From assembly GCF_000621625.1 (NCBI RefSeq), contig NZ_JHXV01000038.1:1-41629 (forward strand): a stretch of DNA of 41,629 bases, given 5' to 3'. This document shows, in pieces, positions 1 to 7,660 of this stretch (position 1 is its first letter; the number at the start of each line of letters is the position of its first letter). The stretch is from Crocinitomix catalasitica ATCC 23190 (lineage in GTDB: Bacteria > Bacteroidota > Bacteroidia > Flavobacteriales_D > Crocinitomicaceae). The notes under the pieces were generated by a model. That model searched no databases. It was not told the DNA's origin and saw only the letters and a list, made by a program, of their open reading frames with translations. The position numbers and the translations under genes are program-made.

Positions 1-108
1 TCTGCAGGAATCGTAGAGTCAGGTGTTTATGTTTGGCAAATTGAATTTGGCGATAGAGCAAGTGACAAAAAACATTTACATCGCGGTCAAGTGACATTGA
101 TGAAATAA
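1..108 (+). CDS. C-terminal end of a T9SS type B (CHU_C, gliding-motility-associated) secreted protein, 5' partial
   Basis: Only the last 35 codons lie in the window; the reading frame is open from base 1 to a TAA at 106-108. The peptide contains GVYVWQIEFGD, then KKHLHRGQVTLMK at the very end. This is the pattern of the gliding-motility-associated C-terminal domain (CHU_C), which ends in a G-x-VTL(I/L/M)(K/R) strand. In Bacteroidota this domain directs large secreted proteins through the type IX secretion system to the cell surface. The cargo part is outside the window, so nothing can be said of its function. The gene is closed by a strong hairpin terminator 25 bases downstream. Confidence 0.8.
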   Translation, partial: SAGIVESGVYVWQIEFGDRASDKKHLHRGQVTLMK

Positions 109-132
109 AGAATCAAAAAATAAATATTATTG

Positions 133-169
133 AAATCGGGTAGACATTTTGTTTACCCGATTTTTTTTT
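133..169 (+). terminator. Rho-independent terminator of the T9SS cargo gene
   Basis: A 13-base arm at 133-145 (AAATCGGGTAGAC) pairs with 151-163 (GTTTACCCGATTT), with one G-T wobble and a 5-base loop. The T run continues to 169. Confidence 0.9.
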
Positions 170-236
170 GATTAACTTATTCTAGAACAATATTAATCGC
201 TTATTTTGTTTTAATTATATTTTAACCTCGGGATAA

Positions 237-992
237 ATGAAGTCAATTCTATTTTTTCTTTTACTAATTATATTTAATTTTCAATCGATGGCGCAAAAAA
301 ATATACCCTTTCAATTCGGTAATAAAAGTGTTGTATGGACGAATGTTTTTGAAAATAAATACTCGAATGTTCTCTTTTTAAATGTTCATGAAGATGAGCA
401 AACAAGTATTGAGGCTATCATCAAAGTAAGCGCCGAAAGAGAATTGAATTTTTGGCAACTCAAACATGACAGTACCAGAAGAATTTCATTCAAAGATAAC
501 AAGCATAATATGTCTTTTGACCCCAATCGGATGTTTACATTTAAAGGAAGATATAAAACCTTAAAAGATGGAGGTAAGTTCACTTTTCGTTCGAATAAAT
601 TAGTAAAACTCCTTGCGGAAGAAGTTGTATCTACATTGTCGAGCTTTGAGACGGTGGTAGCTTTGCATAATAATACAGATGTAAACTATTCTATAAAGAG
701 TTATGCTGAAGGCGGAGATGAGGCAGAAAACACTTCTGCAATCCATATAAGTCCTACCTGGGATGCTGATGATTTTATTTATACGACAGATTATGATCTC
801 TTCTTGGCTTTTAAAACGCTTGATCTAAATGTAATCTACCAAAATGATAAGAAATTTGTCAATGATGGTTCGCTTTCTGTTTATTGTGGATTGAATAATA
901 TTCCATATGTCAATATTGAAACGCAATTGGGGCATCTTGAAGAACAAATTAAACTAATCAATTTGGTATTAGATGTTTTAAAAGAAAAATAA
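237..992 (+). CDS. Secreted M14-like zinc metallo-hydrolase (carboxypeptidase/desuccinylase fold)
   Basis: The protein has 251 residues with a Sec signal peptide (residues 1-19, cleavage after SMA). I do not know a named orthologue, but conserved-looking positions match the M14/AstE zinc hydrolase layout: an HxxE zinc pair in NVHEDE (H51, E54), a DPNRMF motif (95-100) like the substrate-binding DPNRxF of succinylglutamate desuccinylases, a third possible zinc ligand in LHNN (H144), and a late Glu in NIETQLG (E228) where the catalytic Glu of the family sits. The length suits a single catalytic domain. It would act in the periplasm or outside the cell on an unknown peptide or acyl-amino acid. 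It is monocistronic, following the terminator at 133-169 and separated by 55 bases from the MFS gene. The fold assignment is inferred from motif order only. Confidence 0.6.
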   Translation: MKSILFFLLLIIFNFQSMAQKNIPFQFGNKSVVWTNVFENKYSNVLFLNVHEDEQTSIEAIIKVSAERELNFWQLKHDSTRRISFKDNKHNMSFDPNRMFTFKGRYKTLKDGGKFTFRSNKLVKLLAEEVVSTLSSFETVVALHNNTDVNYSIKSYAEGGDEAENTSAIHISPTWDADDFIYTTDYDLFLAFKTLDLNVIYQNDKKFVNDGSLSVYCGLNNIPYVNIETQLGHLEEQIKLINLVLDVLKEK

Positions 993-1023
993 AGTTCTTT
1001 AAACTCCTGTCGAATTAATAGCG

Positions 1024-1031
1024 TAGATTTG
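1024..1031 (+). promoter_or_regulatory. Candidate -7 element (TAGATTTG) of the MFS gene
   Basis: The octamer matches the Bacteroidota -7 consensus TAnnTTTG and lies 16 bases before the ATG at 1048. No clear TTG is seen at the -33 position, so it is only a candidate. Confidence 0.3.
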
Positions 1032-1047
1032 TTTCGCTAAAACGTAA

Positions 1048-2316
1048 ATGGTGGATTCAAAGCAAAGTAGAACGGCTTATTATTTTATTTTTATTACCAT
1101 TCTTATTGATATGATTGGTATCGGGATCATTATTCCCGTTATTCCTGATTTAATCTCTCAAATCACTGGCCAATCCTTGAGTGAAGCGGCATTAATGAGT
1201 GGTTTTTTAATCATGGCTTATGCGGTAATGCAATTCTTATTCGCTCCGGTTATGGGGGAATTGAGTGATCGATTTGGTCGTAAACCAATCTTATTATTAG
1301 CGCTATTAGGTTTAGCAATTGATTATATTATTCATGCTTTAGCCCCGACAATTCTTTGGTTATTTATCGGTCGAGTTTTAGCCGGAATATTTGGAGCAAG
1401 TCATACTGTTGCTACTGCATATATTGCAGACATTAGTACGCCAGAAACCAAGGCGAAAAACTTTGGAATGATTGGTGCTGCATTTGGTTTAGGATTTATT
1501 ATTGGTCCTGGGATCGGTGGAATTATTGGCGGAGAATGGGGGCCAAGGGCGCCTTTTTATGTAGCAGCTGGTTTTACATTATTAAATTTAATTCTAGGTT
1601 TAATATTTGTGCCGGAATCTTTAAGTACTGATAAAAGACGACCAATTATTCTAAAGAATATGATTCCCTTTAATTCTCTTATTCATTTGGGGAAATATAA
1701 ATCAGTGATAGGGTTGGTTTTGGCTTATACACTTGTGAATTTAGCAGGTCAAGTTATGCCTTCAACATGGACTTTTTTCACAATGGAGAGATACGGATGG
1801 TCAACTTCCGCTGTAGGGTTGAGTCTTGCAGTTGTAGGCTTGTTAGTCGCAATCGTTCAAGCTGGTTTGACAGGAGTACTCGTGAAAAAGTTTGGGAATA
1901 AAAAAGTGATCACACTAGGTTTCACTTGTTGGACAGTTGGAATGTTTGCTTTCGTTCTTGCTTCGAATCAGTACTTGCTATATTTTGCGATTGTTCCTTA
2001 TGTTTTGGGAGGAATTGCAGGTCCAACTATCCAAAGTATTGTGTCTAACAGTGTAGATGATAAAGAACAAGGTAACTTACAAGGTGTGATGACAAGTATG
2101 GTAAGTATTACAGCTATTGTTGGTCCACTTATTTATACAAGTTTATTTGCATATTATACCGGTGATGCTGCGCCCATTTACTTTCCTGGCTCGCCTTATT
2201 TATTAGGTGGGATAATTCTAGTTATCGGATCGATCATTGCAACCTATTCAATTCGAAATATGGCGGATTCGCGAAAATCATCGATTGAAGAATTAGATCA
2301 AAATTTTGTAGAATGA
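1048..2316 (+). CDS. Tet-type MFS drug exporter (TCR/Tet family, 12 TM)
   Basis: This 422-residue inner-membrane protein has about twelve hydrophobic segments. MFS motif A is GELSDRFGRKP (70-80), the motif B-like region is RVLAGIFGA (109-117), and the antiporter motif C is GLGFIIGPGIGG (147-158). These place it among proton/drug antiporters related to TetA class transporters (DHA1). Typical members have about 400 residues, so it is full length; the extra tail after the last TM is a short acidic cytosolic end. Substrate cannot be read from sequence: many chromosomal Tet-like exporters of Bacteroidota do not confer tetracycline resistance. Its stop overlaps the start of the next gene (ATGA), so the two are translationally coupled. 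Confidence 0.88.
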   Translation: MVDSKQSRTAYYFIFITILIDMIGIGIIIPVIPDLISQITGQSLSEAALMSGFLIMAYAVMQFLFAPVMGELSDRFGRKPILLLALLGLAIDYIIHALAPTILWLFIGRVLAGIFGASHTVATAYIADISTPETKAKNFGMIGAAFGLGFIIGPGIGGIIGGEWGPRAPFYVAAGFTLLNLILGLIFVPESLSTDKRRPIILKNMIPFNSLIHLGKYKSVIGLVLAYTLVNLAGQVMPSTWTFFTMERYGWSTSAVGLSLAVVGLLVAIVQAGLTGVLVKKFGNKKVITLGFTCWTVGMFAFVLASNQYLLYFAIVPYVLGGIAGPTIQSIVSNSVDDKEQGNLQGVMTSMVSITAIVGPLIYTSLFAYYTGDAAPIYFPGSPYLLGGIILVIGSIIATYSIRNMADSRKSSIEELDQNFVE

Positions 2317-2759
2317 AAAAATATTATTTTTATATAGCTGCTGCAATGGTTGTGATGGGCTGTGAAGCAGGGAGTCAAGATTCACAATTACCTGCACAGC
2401 ATGAAATTGAGCAAGTATCAACGCTCGAGTTTACCGATTTAAAGGAATTGTATAACGCGCAAGTTAGCAATGCACAAGTCCTCATTCAAGGCGAAATTAT
2501 AGCGTTGTTACCAGATGATAATGAAGGAAGTCGTCATCAAAAATTTATTGTAAAATTAGCATCAGGTCAAACTGTTTTAATTGTCCATAATATCGATTTA
2601 GCTCCTCGTATTAATTCGATTGAAAAAGGTGAACAAGTATTGGTTTACGGTGAATATGAATACAATGACAAAGGCGGACTGATTCATTGGACACATGATG
2701 ATCCGCAAAATAGACATGAGCACGGTTATATTGAATATCAAGGGTTGAAATACCAATAG
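2313..2759 (+). CDS. DUF3465 lipoprotein
   Basis: The 148-residue protein has an N-terminal lipoprotein signal with the lipid-attached Cys17 in VVMGC. The mature part carries the DUF3465 hallmarks: IQGEI.ALLPDD (58-69), HQKFIV (75-80), VHNIDLAPRI (91-100), GEYEYNDKGG (113-122) and HWTHDDP (125-131). The family has a small OB-like beta fold and no established function. Its ATG overlaps the stop of the upstream Tet-type exporter by four bases, which suggests co-expression. The many His/Asp residues in the C-terminal half could bind metal, but that is inference. No terminator hairpin is seen after it. Confidence 0.85.
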   Translation: MKKYYFYIAAAMVVMGCEAGSQDSQLPAQHEIEQVSTLEFTDLKELYNAQVSNAQVLIQGEIIALLPDDNEGSRHQKFIVKLASGQTVLIVHNIDLAPRINSIEKGEQVLVYGEYEYNDKGGLIHWTHDDPQNRHEHGYIEYQGLKYQ

Positions 2760-2859
2760 CCATCAAATATTTACAAAGCGTTAGTCTATCTATTTAATAC
2801 CCTTGAAATCATTAGAGAATTGTCCTGCAAATTTTGTGTAGGTTCTATAATTGTAATCT

Positions 2860-2877
2860 TACTTGAATATTCAAGTA
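2860..2877. repeat. 18-bp perfect palindrome between convergent genes
   Basis: TACTTGAATATTCAAGTA reads the same on both strands. It lies in the 193-base spacer between the DUF3465 gene and the end of the minus-strand outer-membrane protein gene. It lacks a GC-rich stem and a T run, so it is a poor terminator; a protein-binding site is possible. Confidence 0.6.
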
Positions 2878-2952
2878 TATTTTCAATCACAGTACTTTCT
2901 GTTTTTATAAGAAATCACTTAAGGATGGGGCAGATTATTAATTAATTGAAGG

Positions 2953-5118
2953 CTACTTCAATTTTTCGAATTCTTCAGGCGAGTAATATTTACCTTGGTA
3001 TTCAATAACAGGTTTTAAGTCTTCCAACCCATAAGCTGCGTATTTTACCATGGCATCATCTCGTTCCTTTTCTGAATTGAACTTCATTGAATAATATGTA
3101 CGCGAACCATCATTTCCGAGGACAGGTTTAATTGTTCCTATATTGTATAGTATGTCTACAGTCTCAACAGGTACCTCTCCTTTAAAGTATGCTAATTCAA
3201 TTCTATATTGAACTTGACTCATGTCAATACCATTTTTGTTTTTCTTATCAACTGGTAAATTACCTTCTTCTTCCTCAACAAATGTTTCTAATTCTTTTTT
3301 CTCGTTATAATCTTTAGGAAGTTCATTTCTGTGAATCCCTGCCTCTTTTAACGTAATTCGTTTTTGATTCTCATAAACAACAACAAAAGCGCCAGGATAA
3401 CCATTCTTATCAGCGTACTGTCTGAACTTATCAGCTTCTTCATACCCATCATACGCTTGCGTATAGAACCTGTTAATACCGTCACTGCTTTCTTCACCTT
3501 TTACAATATCAATTCCAGGGAAAACCTTATCCGTATTAATGTTGTTTCTATAGGCACCTAACTGAACTCTAAACACATGTTCACCATCGGCATAATTAAC
3601 CGTTTCTTTTCCAGTTTGAATATTTATTTTATTTACTTTTTCAAGAACATCATCGTTAACGACTACAATATTATTTGTTTTCTGATTGCTTCTTGCAATA
3701 TCTGCAACGTCAACACCTTGATCTTCTAATCCAAATTTAGCTGCTACTGCATCATCAATATTATCGAACGAACCGATTGTATAATAAATCGTATCGTCTT
3801 TTACAATTGTGCTATAATCTTTATAGCCTAAGAATTTATGTAAGTCGTTTACAGAAACATCTTTTTGTTCCTTTCCTACAATAATTACATATTTAAATCC
3901 TTCTTTTCCTTCTTTATCAACACCTTTACCCGGTTCATTTCCTTTAAGAATTACTTCCGTTTCAACGTCTACAAAGTCATGCTCATAACCGGTAGAATCA
4001 TAATATCTACGTAAATGGTCAGCCAAATCTTCCTCAGTAAGCGTAACACCAAATTCGTCGACATAATTACCTTCAGGAGTAAGAGGTTCATCATCTCTAT
4101 AATCAGGCACACCATCTTTATCTTCATCAAGTGGGCAACCAAATTCATCAACAAGTGCCTCTATAGGAGTTTGTGGACACTTATCTAAGGCATCAATTAC
4201 ACCATCCTTATCAAAATCATTAGGATCCCAACCAGCATACAATTCAAGACCATCTTCATCAAATCTTGGTGCTTCTTCAGCTTCACTACCTTCACGTTTT
4301 ACAAATAAATCGTAACTCAAAGTCACATTCGTAAATAAGAATCGATCATTATTTACATCGCCTTGTCTAGATCCTAAACCTGCTTCTGAAATATTGTCAA
4401 CCAAATCTGTCATTGTGAAATAATAAGTTGCTGCCAACCTAAAATCCCATCTTGGAGACATGTGCCATTCAAATCCGGCAGACAAAGGAAAAGCAAAACT
4501 TTGCTCTTTATATTTACCTAAATCGTCAGCATTTAATTGACGTAAATCTGTTTCATAAGAATAATCTCTATTTAAACGAACAGCATCAGTTGCCGCTAAA
4601 GGATCATTTTCGTCCATGTCCATTATTGAACCGTCGGACCAATAATGATATCGATTGCCATTGGCATCTAATAAATCAGTTTTTGATAAGAATTCAAATG
4701 ATGCAAAGCCAGCGCCAATAAATGGGTGAAATTTACCTCTATTCGGCTTAAGGAAAGGGTAGAAATTATAATAAAGCATTATTGACCCCATTCTAATACG
4801 AGATTCAAAATTATAATTACTTGTTAACGTTCTTTCGTTCGCTGCAATTTTAGCATAGGTTGCTGAAAATTCAAGATTAAAAAATCGGGTAATCGGAGCA
4901 TTCGCATAGACTATTCCGCCAAAACGATTGACAGTAGAAGCGAATCCTTTTTGGTAGTTTTGAACCTCACCATAATATGTCATTACGCCAGTCCCGAGCC
5001 CAATTCTAGGCCTGAAAACTTGGGAAAGTGTATCCTCTTGTGCCTTCGCCTCAGAACTGAACGTCACAAGGAGCACAAAAATCGAAAATAAAACTTTATT
5101 TAATTTAATGTAATTCAA
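2953..5118 (-). CDS. Outer-membrane barrel protein with thrombospondin type 3 and SPOR-like repeats
   Basis: The 721-residue protein begins with a signal peptide (cleavage about residue 26, SEAKA/Q). Residues 34-275 are aromatic alternating strands typical of an outer-membrane beta-barrel (for example IGLGTGVMTYYGEVQNY). Residues 298-345 hold two calcium-binding thrombospondin type 3 repeats (DPNDFDKDGVIDALDKCP and DEDKDGVPDYRDDEP). After that come three SPOR-like modules, about 408-485, 514-583 and 636-720, each with a YRVQLGAY-like strand and an F..YxEADKFRQYA-like helix. In OmpA-type proteins of Bacteroidota the TSP3 block leads to an OmpA peptidoglycan-binding domain; here SPOR-like repeats take that place, so wall binding may use denuded glycan instead. 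The gene follows the TPR/PD40 gene by 62 bases on the same strand. Confidence 0.75.
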   Translation of the reverse strand: MNYIKLNKVLFSIFVLLVTFSSEAKAQEDTLSQVFRPRIGLGTGVMTYYGEVQNYQKGFASTVNRFGGIVYANAPITRFFNLEFSATYAKIAANERTLTSNYNFESRIRMGSIMLYYNFYPFLKPNRGKFHPFIGAGFASFEFLSKTDLLDANGNRYHYWSDGSIMDMDENDPLAATDAVRLNRDYSYETDLRQLNADDLGKYKEQSFAFPLSAGFEWHMSPRWDFRLAATYYFTMTDLVDNISEAGLGSRQGDVNNDRFLFTNVTLSYDLFVKREGSEAEEAPRFDEDGLELYAGWDPNDFDKDGVIDALDKCPQTPIEALVDEFGCPLDEDKDGVPDYRDDEPLTPEGNYVDEFGVTLTEEDLADHLRRYYDSTGYEHDFVDVETEVILKGNEPGKGVDKEGKEGFKYVIIVGKEQKDVSVNDLHKFLGYKDYSTIVKDDTIYYTIGSFDNIDDAVAAKFGLEDQGVDVADIARSNQKTNNIVVVNDDVLEKVNKINIQTGKETVNYADGEHVFRVQLGAYRNNINTDKVFPGIDIVKGEESSDGINRFYTQAYDGYEEADKFRQYADKNGYPGAFVVVYENQKRITLKEAGIHRNELPKDYNEKKELETFVEEEEGNLPVDKKNKNGIDMSQVQYRIELAYFKGEVPVETVDILYNIGTIKPVLGNDGSRTYYSMKFNSEKERDDAMVKYAAYGLEDLKPVIEYQGKYYSPEEFEKLK

Positions 5119-5180
5119 CGGGTATAAAGTTAAAATAAATCTAGGTCTTTGGGTTAATACTCTAAATTAAAAAGTGGTGA

Positions 5181-6542
5181 TTATGGTAATTTAATATTAG
5201 ACATGTCAATTTCAAATAAATCCCTTGCACCTAGTCCTTCGTTTTCCTCATTAGAAAACTTAGAATAATAGGCCTTATTTGTTTCAGGATGGTATACAAA
5301 ATGTGTCTCATCTGAAACTGAATTTATAGGGAATCCTAAGTTGACCGGTGCTTGCCATCCACCATTAATATTCTTCGAAACGTATACATCATAACCTCCC
5401 ATTCCTTTGTGCCCAGTTGAGCTAAAGAATAAATATTTTCCATCGGGACTAACAGAAACAGTTGTCTCATTTCCACTTGTATTGATCGTTTTTCCAAGGT
5501 TTACTGGTTTTGACCAATTTTTACCAATCTTTTGTGTCCACCAAATATCAGCTTTTCCTTCACCGCCATTTCTTTCACTGATAAAATAAGCGTCTTGGCC
5601 ATCTTTTGTGATAGACATAGCTGCATCAAAAAATAACGAATTAACACCTTTATTCATTGCTTTTGGAGAATTCCACGATCCTCTTTTATTTAGTTTACTA
5701 ACAAAAAGATCAGAATGTTTAGTTTTTGGTTTTCTTTCTTCCGTTACTTCTGTATTAATCGTTAAGTACATTTCTTTACCATCAGCAGAGATTTGACTAA
5801 TCGCATCCATACCGTAAGAGTTTAATTTTTCAACTAATTCACTTGAATTTGTAGCTTCTCCCCACATATTTCTAGATTCATCCCATACGCTGACATAAAT
5901 ATCTTCAAAATATCTCTGATCGCCAGGACTTATTCCTCCACCAAAATTATCTGCTCTACGAGAAACAAAATAGAATGATTTTCCGTCTGGGGATAAAACC
6001 GGAGCCGTTTCTTCGAATGCTGAATTAATATTCTCAGACATTCTTGTTATGGTAACATTGTCTGGTTTTTTCATATAGGCTTGTGCGAGCTTGCATTCCT
6101 CAATTTGGGCTGAAATTTTTAATTGTTTAGACTCTAAAGCCGTTAAAGATCCTTCTGCTAATCTAAATTTATCAATCGCCTCGTCTAACGCTCCTAATCG
6201 ATGTAAACATCTGCCTAAAGAATAATTAGCATGATCATCAACCATTTTATCTTTTGACAATGCCTCTTCTATATATCCTTTTGCTTTTTCGTAATTGCCT
6301 AAAACTAAATGACACTCTCCAAGCCAATAGGTGGCAAGTGCATTCCCATTGTCTTTCGCAATTGCTTCTCTGAATTTAACCAAAGCAACTCTGTAATCAC
6401 CGTCATTGTAAAACTTTTTCCCTTCAGAAATTAAATATCGAGCAGAACCTTTTTCAAAAATTGTGCTGGTAGAATCTGGTGGGGTAGACGCATAACTACT
6501 TAAAACATTCAATGATAAAATACTAATCAAAATCCATTTCAT
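5181..6542 (-). CDS. Periplasmic TPR and PD40 (WD40-like) beta-propeller protein
   Basis: The 453-residue protein starts with a signal peptide (about 1-18, cleavage near SSYAS). Residues 34-150 form TPR units (ARYLISEGKKFYNDGDYRVA, ATYWLGECHLVLGNYEKA, ANYSLGRCLHRLGALDEA). Residues 175-450 contain at least five PD40 blades, recognised by SPDGKSFYFVS, SADGKEMYLT, TKDGQDAYFIS and SPDGKYLFFSS. The N-terminal architecture is that of the OmpA-associated proteins of Bacteroidota, including the T9SS component PorE, but there is no carboxypeptidase-regulatory-like or OmpA domain at the C terminus. It may be the soluble partner of the barrel protein encoded next. It lies between EI24 (36-base gap) and the barrel protein (62-base gap), likely in one transcript. 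Confidence 0.75.
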   Translation of the reverse strand: MKWILISILSLNVLSSYASTPPDSTSTIFEKGSARYLISEGKKFYNDGDYRVALVKFREAIAKDNGNALATYWLGECHLVLGNYEKAKGYIEEALSKDKMVDDHANYSLGRCLHRLGALDEAIDKFRLAEGSLTALESKQLKISAQIEECKLAQAYMKKPDNVTITRMSENINSAFEETAPVLSPDGKSFYFVSRRADNFGGGISPGDQRYFEDIYVSVWDESRNMWGEATNSSELVEKLNSYGMDAISQISADGKEMYLTINTEVTEERKPKTKHSDLFVSKLNKRGSWNSPKAMNKGVNSLFFDAAMSITKDGQDAYFISERNGGEGKADIWWTQKIGKNWSKPVNLGKTINTSGNETTVSVSPDGKYLFFSSTGHKGMGGYDVYVSKNINGGWQAPVNLGFPINSVSDETHFVYHPETNKAYYSKFSNEENEGLGARDLFEIDMSNIKLP

Positions 6543-6578
6543 AATTTATTCCTGTATTATATTGTTCCCAAATATAAT

Positions 6579-7547
6579 TTATTTTGTTTTATCAGCATCT
6601 TCATCAACACTGATATCTACTTGAGTTTTACTAATGTTATCAACAGTATCAACAATTTTATCCTCATTTTCATCCAAATCCTTCGCATTTTTTGGATGCT
6701 CTACATAGTCATTTTTACTTAAATCTACCAATTCGTGCATCGATAATGTGGCCGATGTAATAGCTAAAATTGGAGCCATAGAGGCAAGTATGAATGTGAT
6801 AACCAGTATTGTACCCCAGAACAATTGAGTTGCAGTATCTGTCGGTAAGTCGCCATAAGATCTGAATACATAAAAGAAGGAAAGGAAAAAGATCGAATAT
6901 ATACTACCTATCGCAATTGCTAAACCTCTGTGTTTAGATACAAAATAAATACTTTGTTGAATATTTAGTCGACGGCGTTCATTGACATAGTCTATAAATG
7001 CAAATCCATAAAAATAGAATCCGATCATTATAGGTAGTGAGAAAATTATGATATCCTTAATACCTCCTCCAAAAAATGTGGCAAGTCCCAAAATAATAAC
7101 AATGAAAAAGTATTCCCAGAAGATATTTCTTAAAGCAATTTGTAAACCGCGTCTAATATCCTTCAATAATTGTCTGAAGCTAAACTTATATTTATTACCG
7201 GTTATAATCTTTTCTATCCGCTCAGATAATAAAGCCAAAATAGGAGATAAAATAATTACCACTATATATAAGGTGAATTTTGTAAATATTAAATTCATCG
7301 AATCGAAGAAGATCATTTTTATAGAAATCCAAGTCAGATCTTTTAAGCGAGTAATATCTTGATTTTTATCTTTTAATTCTTGCGCAACTTCCAATTGTAA
7401 ATCTTCAAAATAGAACCCTAATAAATATACGCCAGCGAATAAAATCAAAGGAAAGGCAATGTACCAATACAACTTATGCTCTACAAGAAATTTGATTCCG
7501 TAGATATAGTTTTTATAACCTAAGCCGATTAGCTGAAAAAAGTTCAT
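6579..7547 (-). CDS. EI24 (CysZ-like) family multi-pass membrane protein
   Basis: The 322-residue protein has hydrophobic segments at about 28-46, 80-105, 143-180, 210-235 and 240-265. The start FFQLIGLGYKNYIYGIKFL is the amphipathic lead seen in the EI24 family (Pfam EI24, related to the sulfate-associated CysZ). The final 50 residues are charged and cytosolic (DLDENEDKIVDTVD). CysZ in enterobacteria helps sulfate uptake; there is no sulfate gene next to this one, so its substrate is not known. It is the first gene of the minus-strand group ending at 2953, with its start 113 bases from the divergent gene at 7661. Confidence 0.75.
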   Translation of the reverse strand: MNFFQLIGLGYKNYIYGIKFLVEHKLYWYIAFPLILFAGVYLLGFYFEDLQLEVAQELKDKNQDITRLKDLTWISIKMIFFDSMNLIFTKFTLYIVVIILSPILALLSERIEKIITGNKYKFSFRQLLKDIRRGLQIALRNIFWEYFFIVIILGLATFFGGGIKDIIIFSLPIMIGFYFYGFAFIDYVNERRRLNIQQSIYFVSKHRGLAIAIGSIYSIFFLSFFYVFRSYGDLPTDTATQLFWGTILVITFILASMAPILAITSATLSMHELVDLSKNDYVEHPKNAKDLDENEDKIVDTVDNISKTQVDISVDEDADKTK

Positions 7548-7660
7548 TGATTTTATAATTTGAAGTTAAAAATACTAATGCAATTTAAATTAGGTAGGGA
7601 AATTTTATTTTAATATCCAGATCACAAAACTATTTCATTAATTTTAACGGAAATTATATT

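Noticed and set aside
1048-2316. Acquired tetracycline resistance gene
   Set aside because: Motifs show only a Tet-type MFS antiporter; codon use and AT content look like the neighbours and no mobile element is adjacent.
4452-4721. Plus-strand open frame within the outer-membrane protein gene
   Set aside because: Antisense to a well-supported gene with clear domains; no ribosome-binding site or family signal.
7048-7362. Plus-strand open frame opposite the EI24 gene
   Set aside because: Its predicted peptide is basic and has no family pattern; the opposite strand encodes a coherent multi-pass membrane protein.
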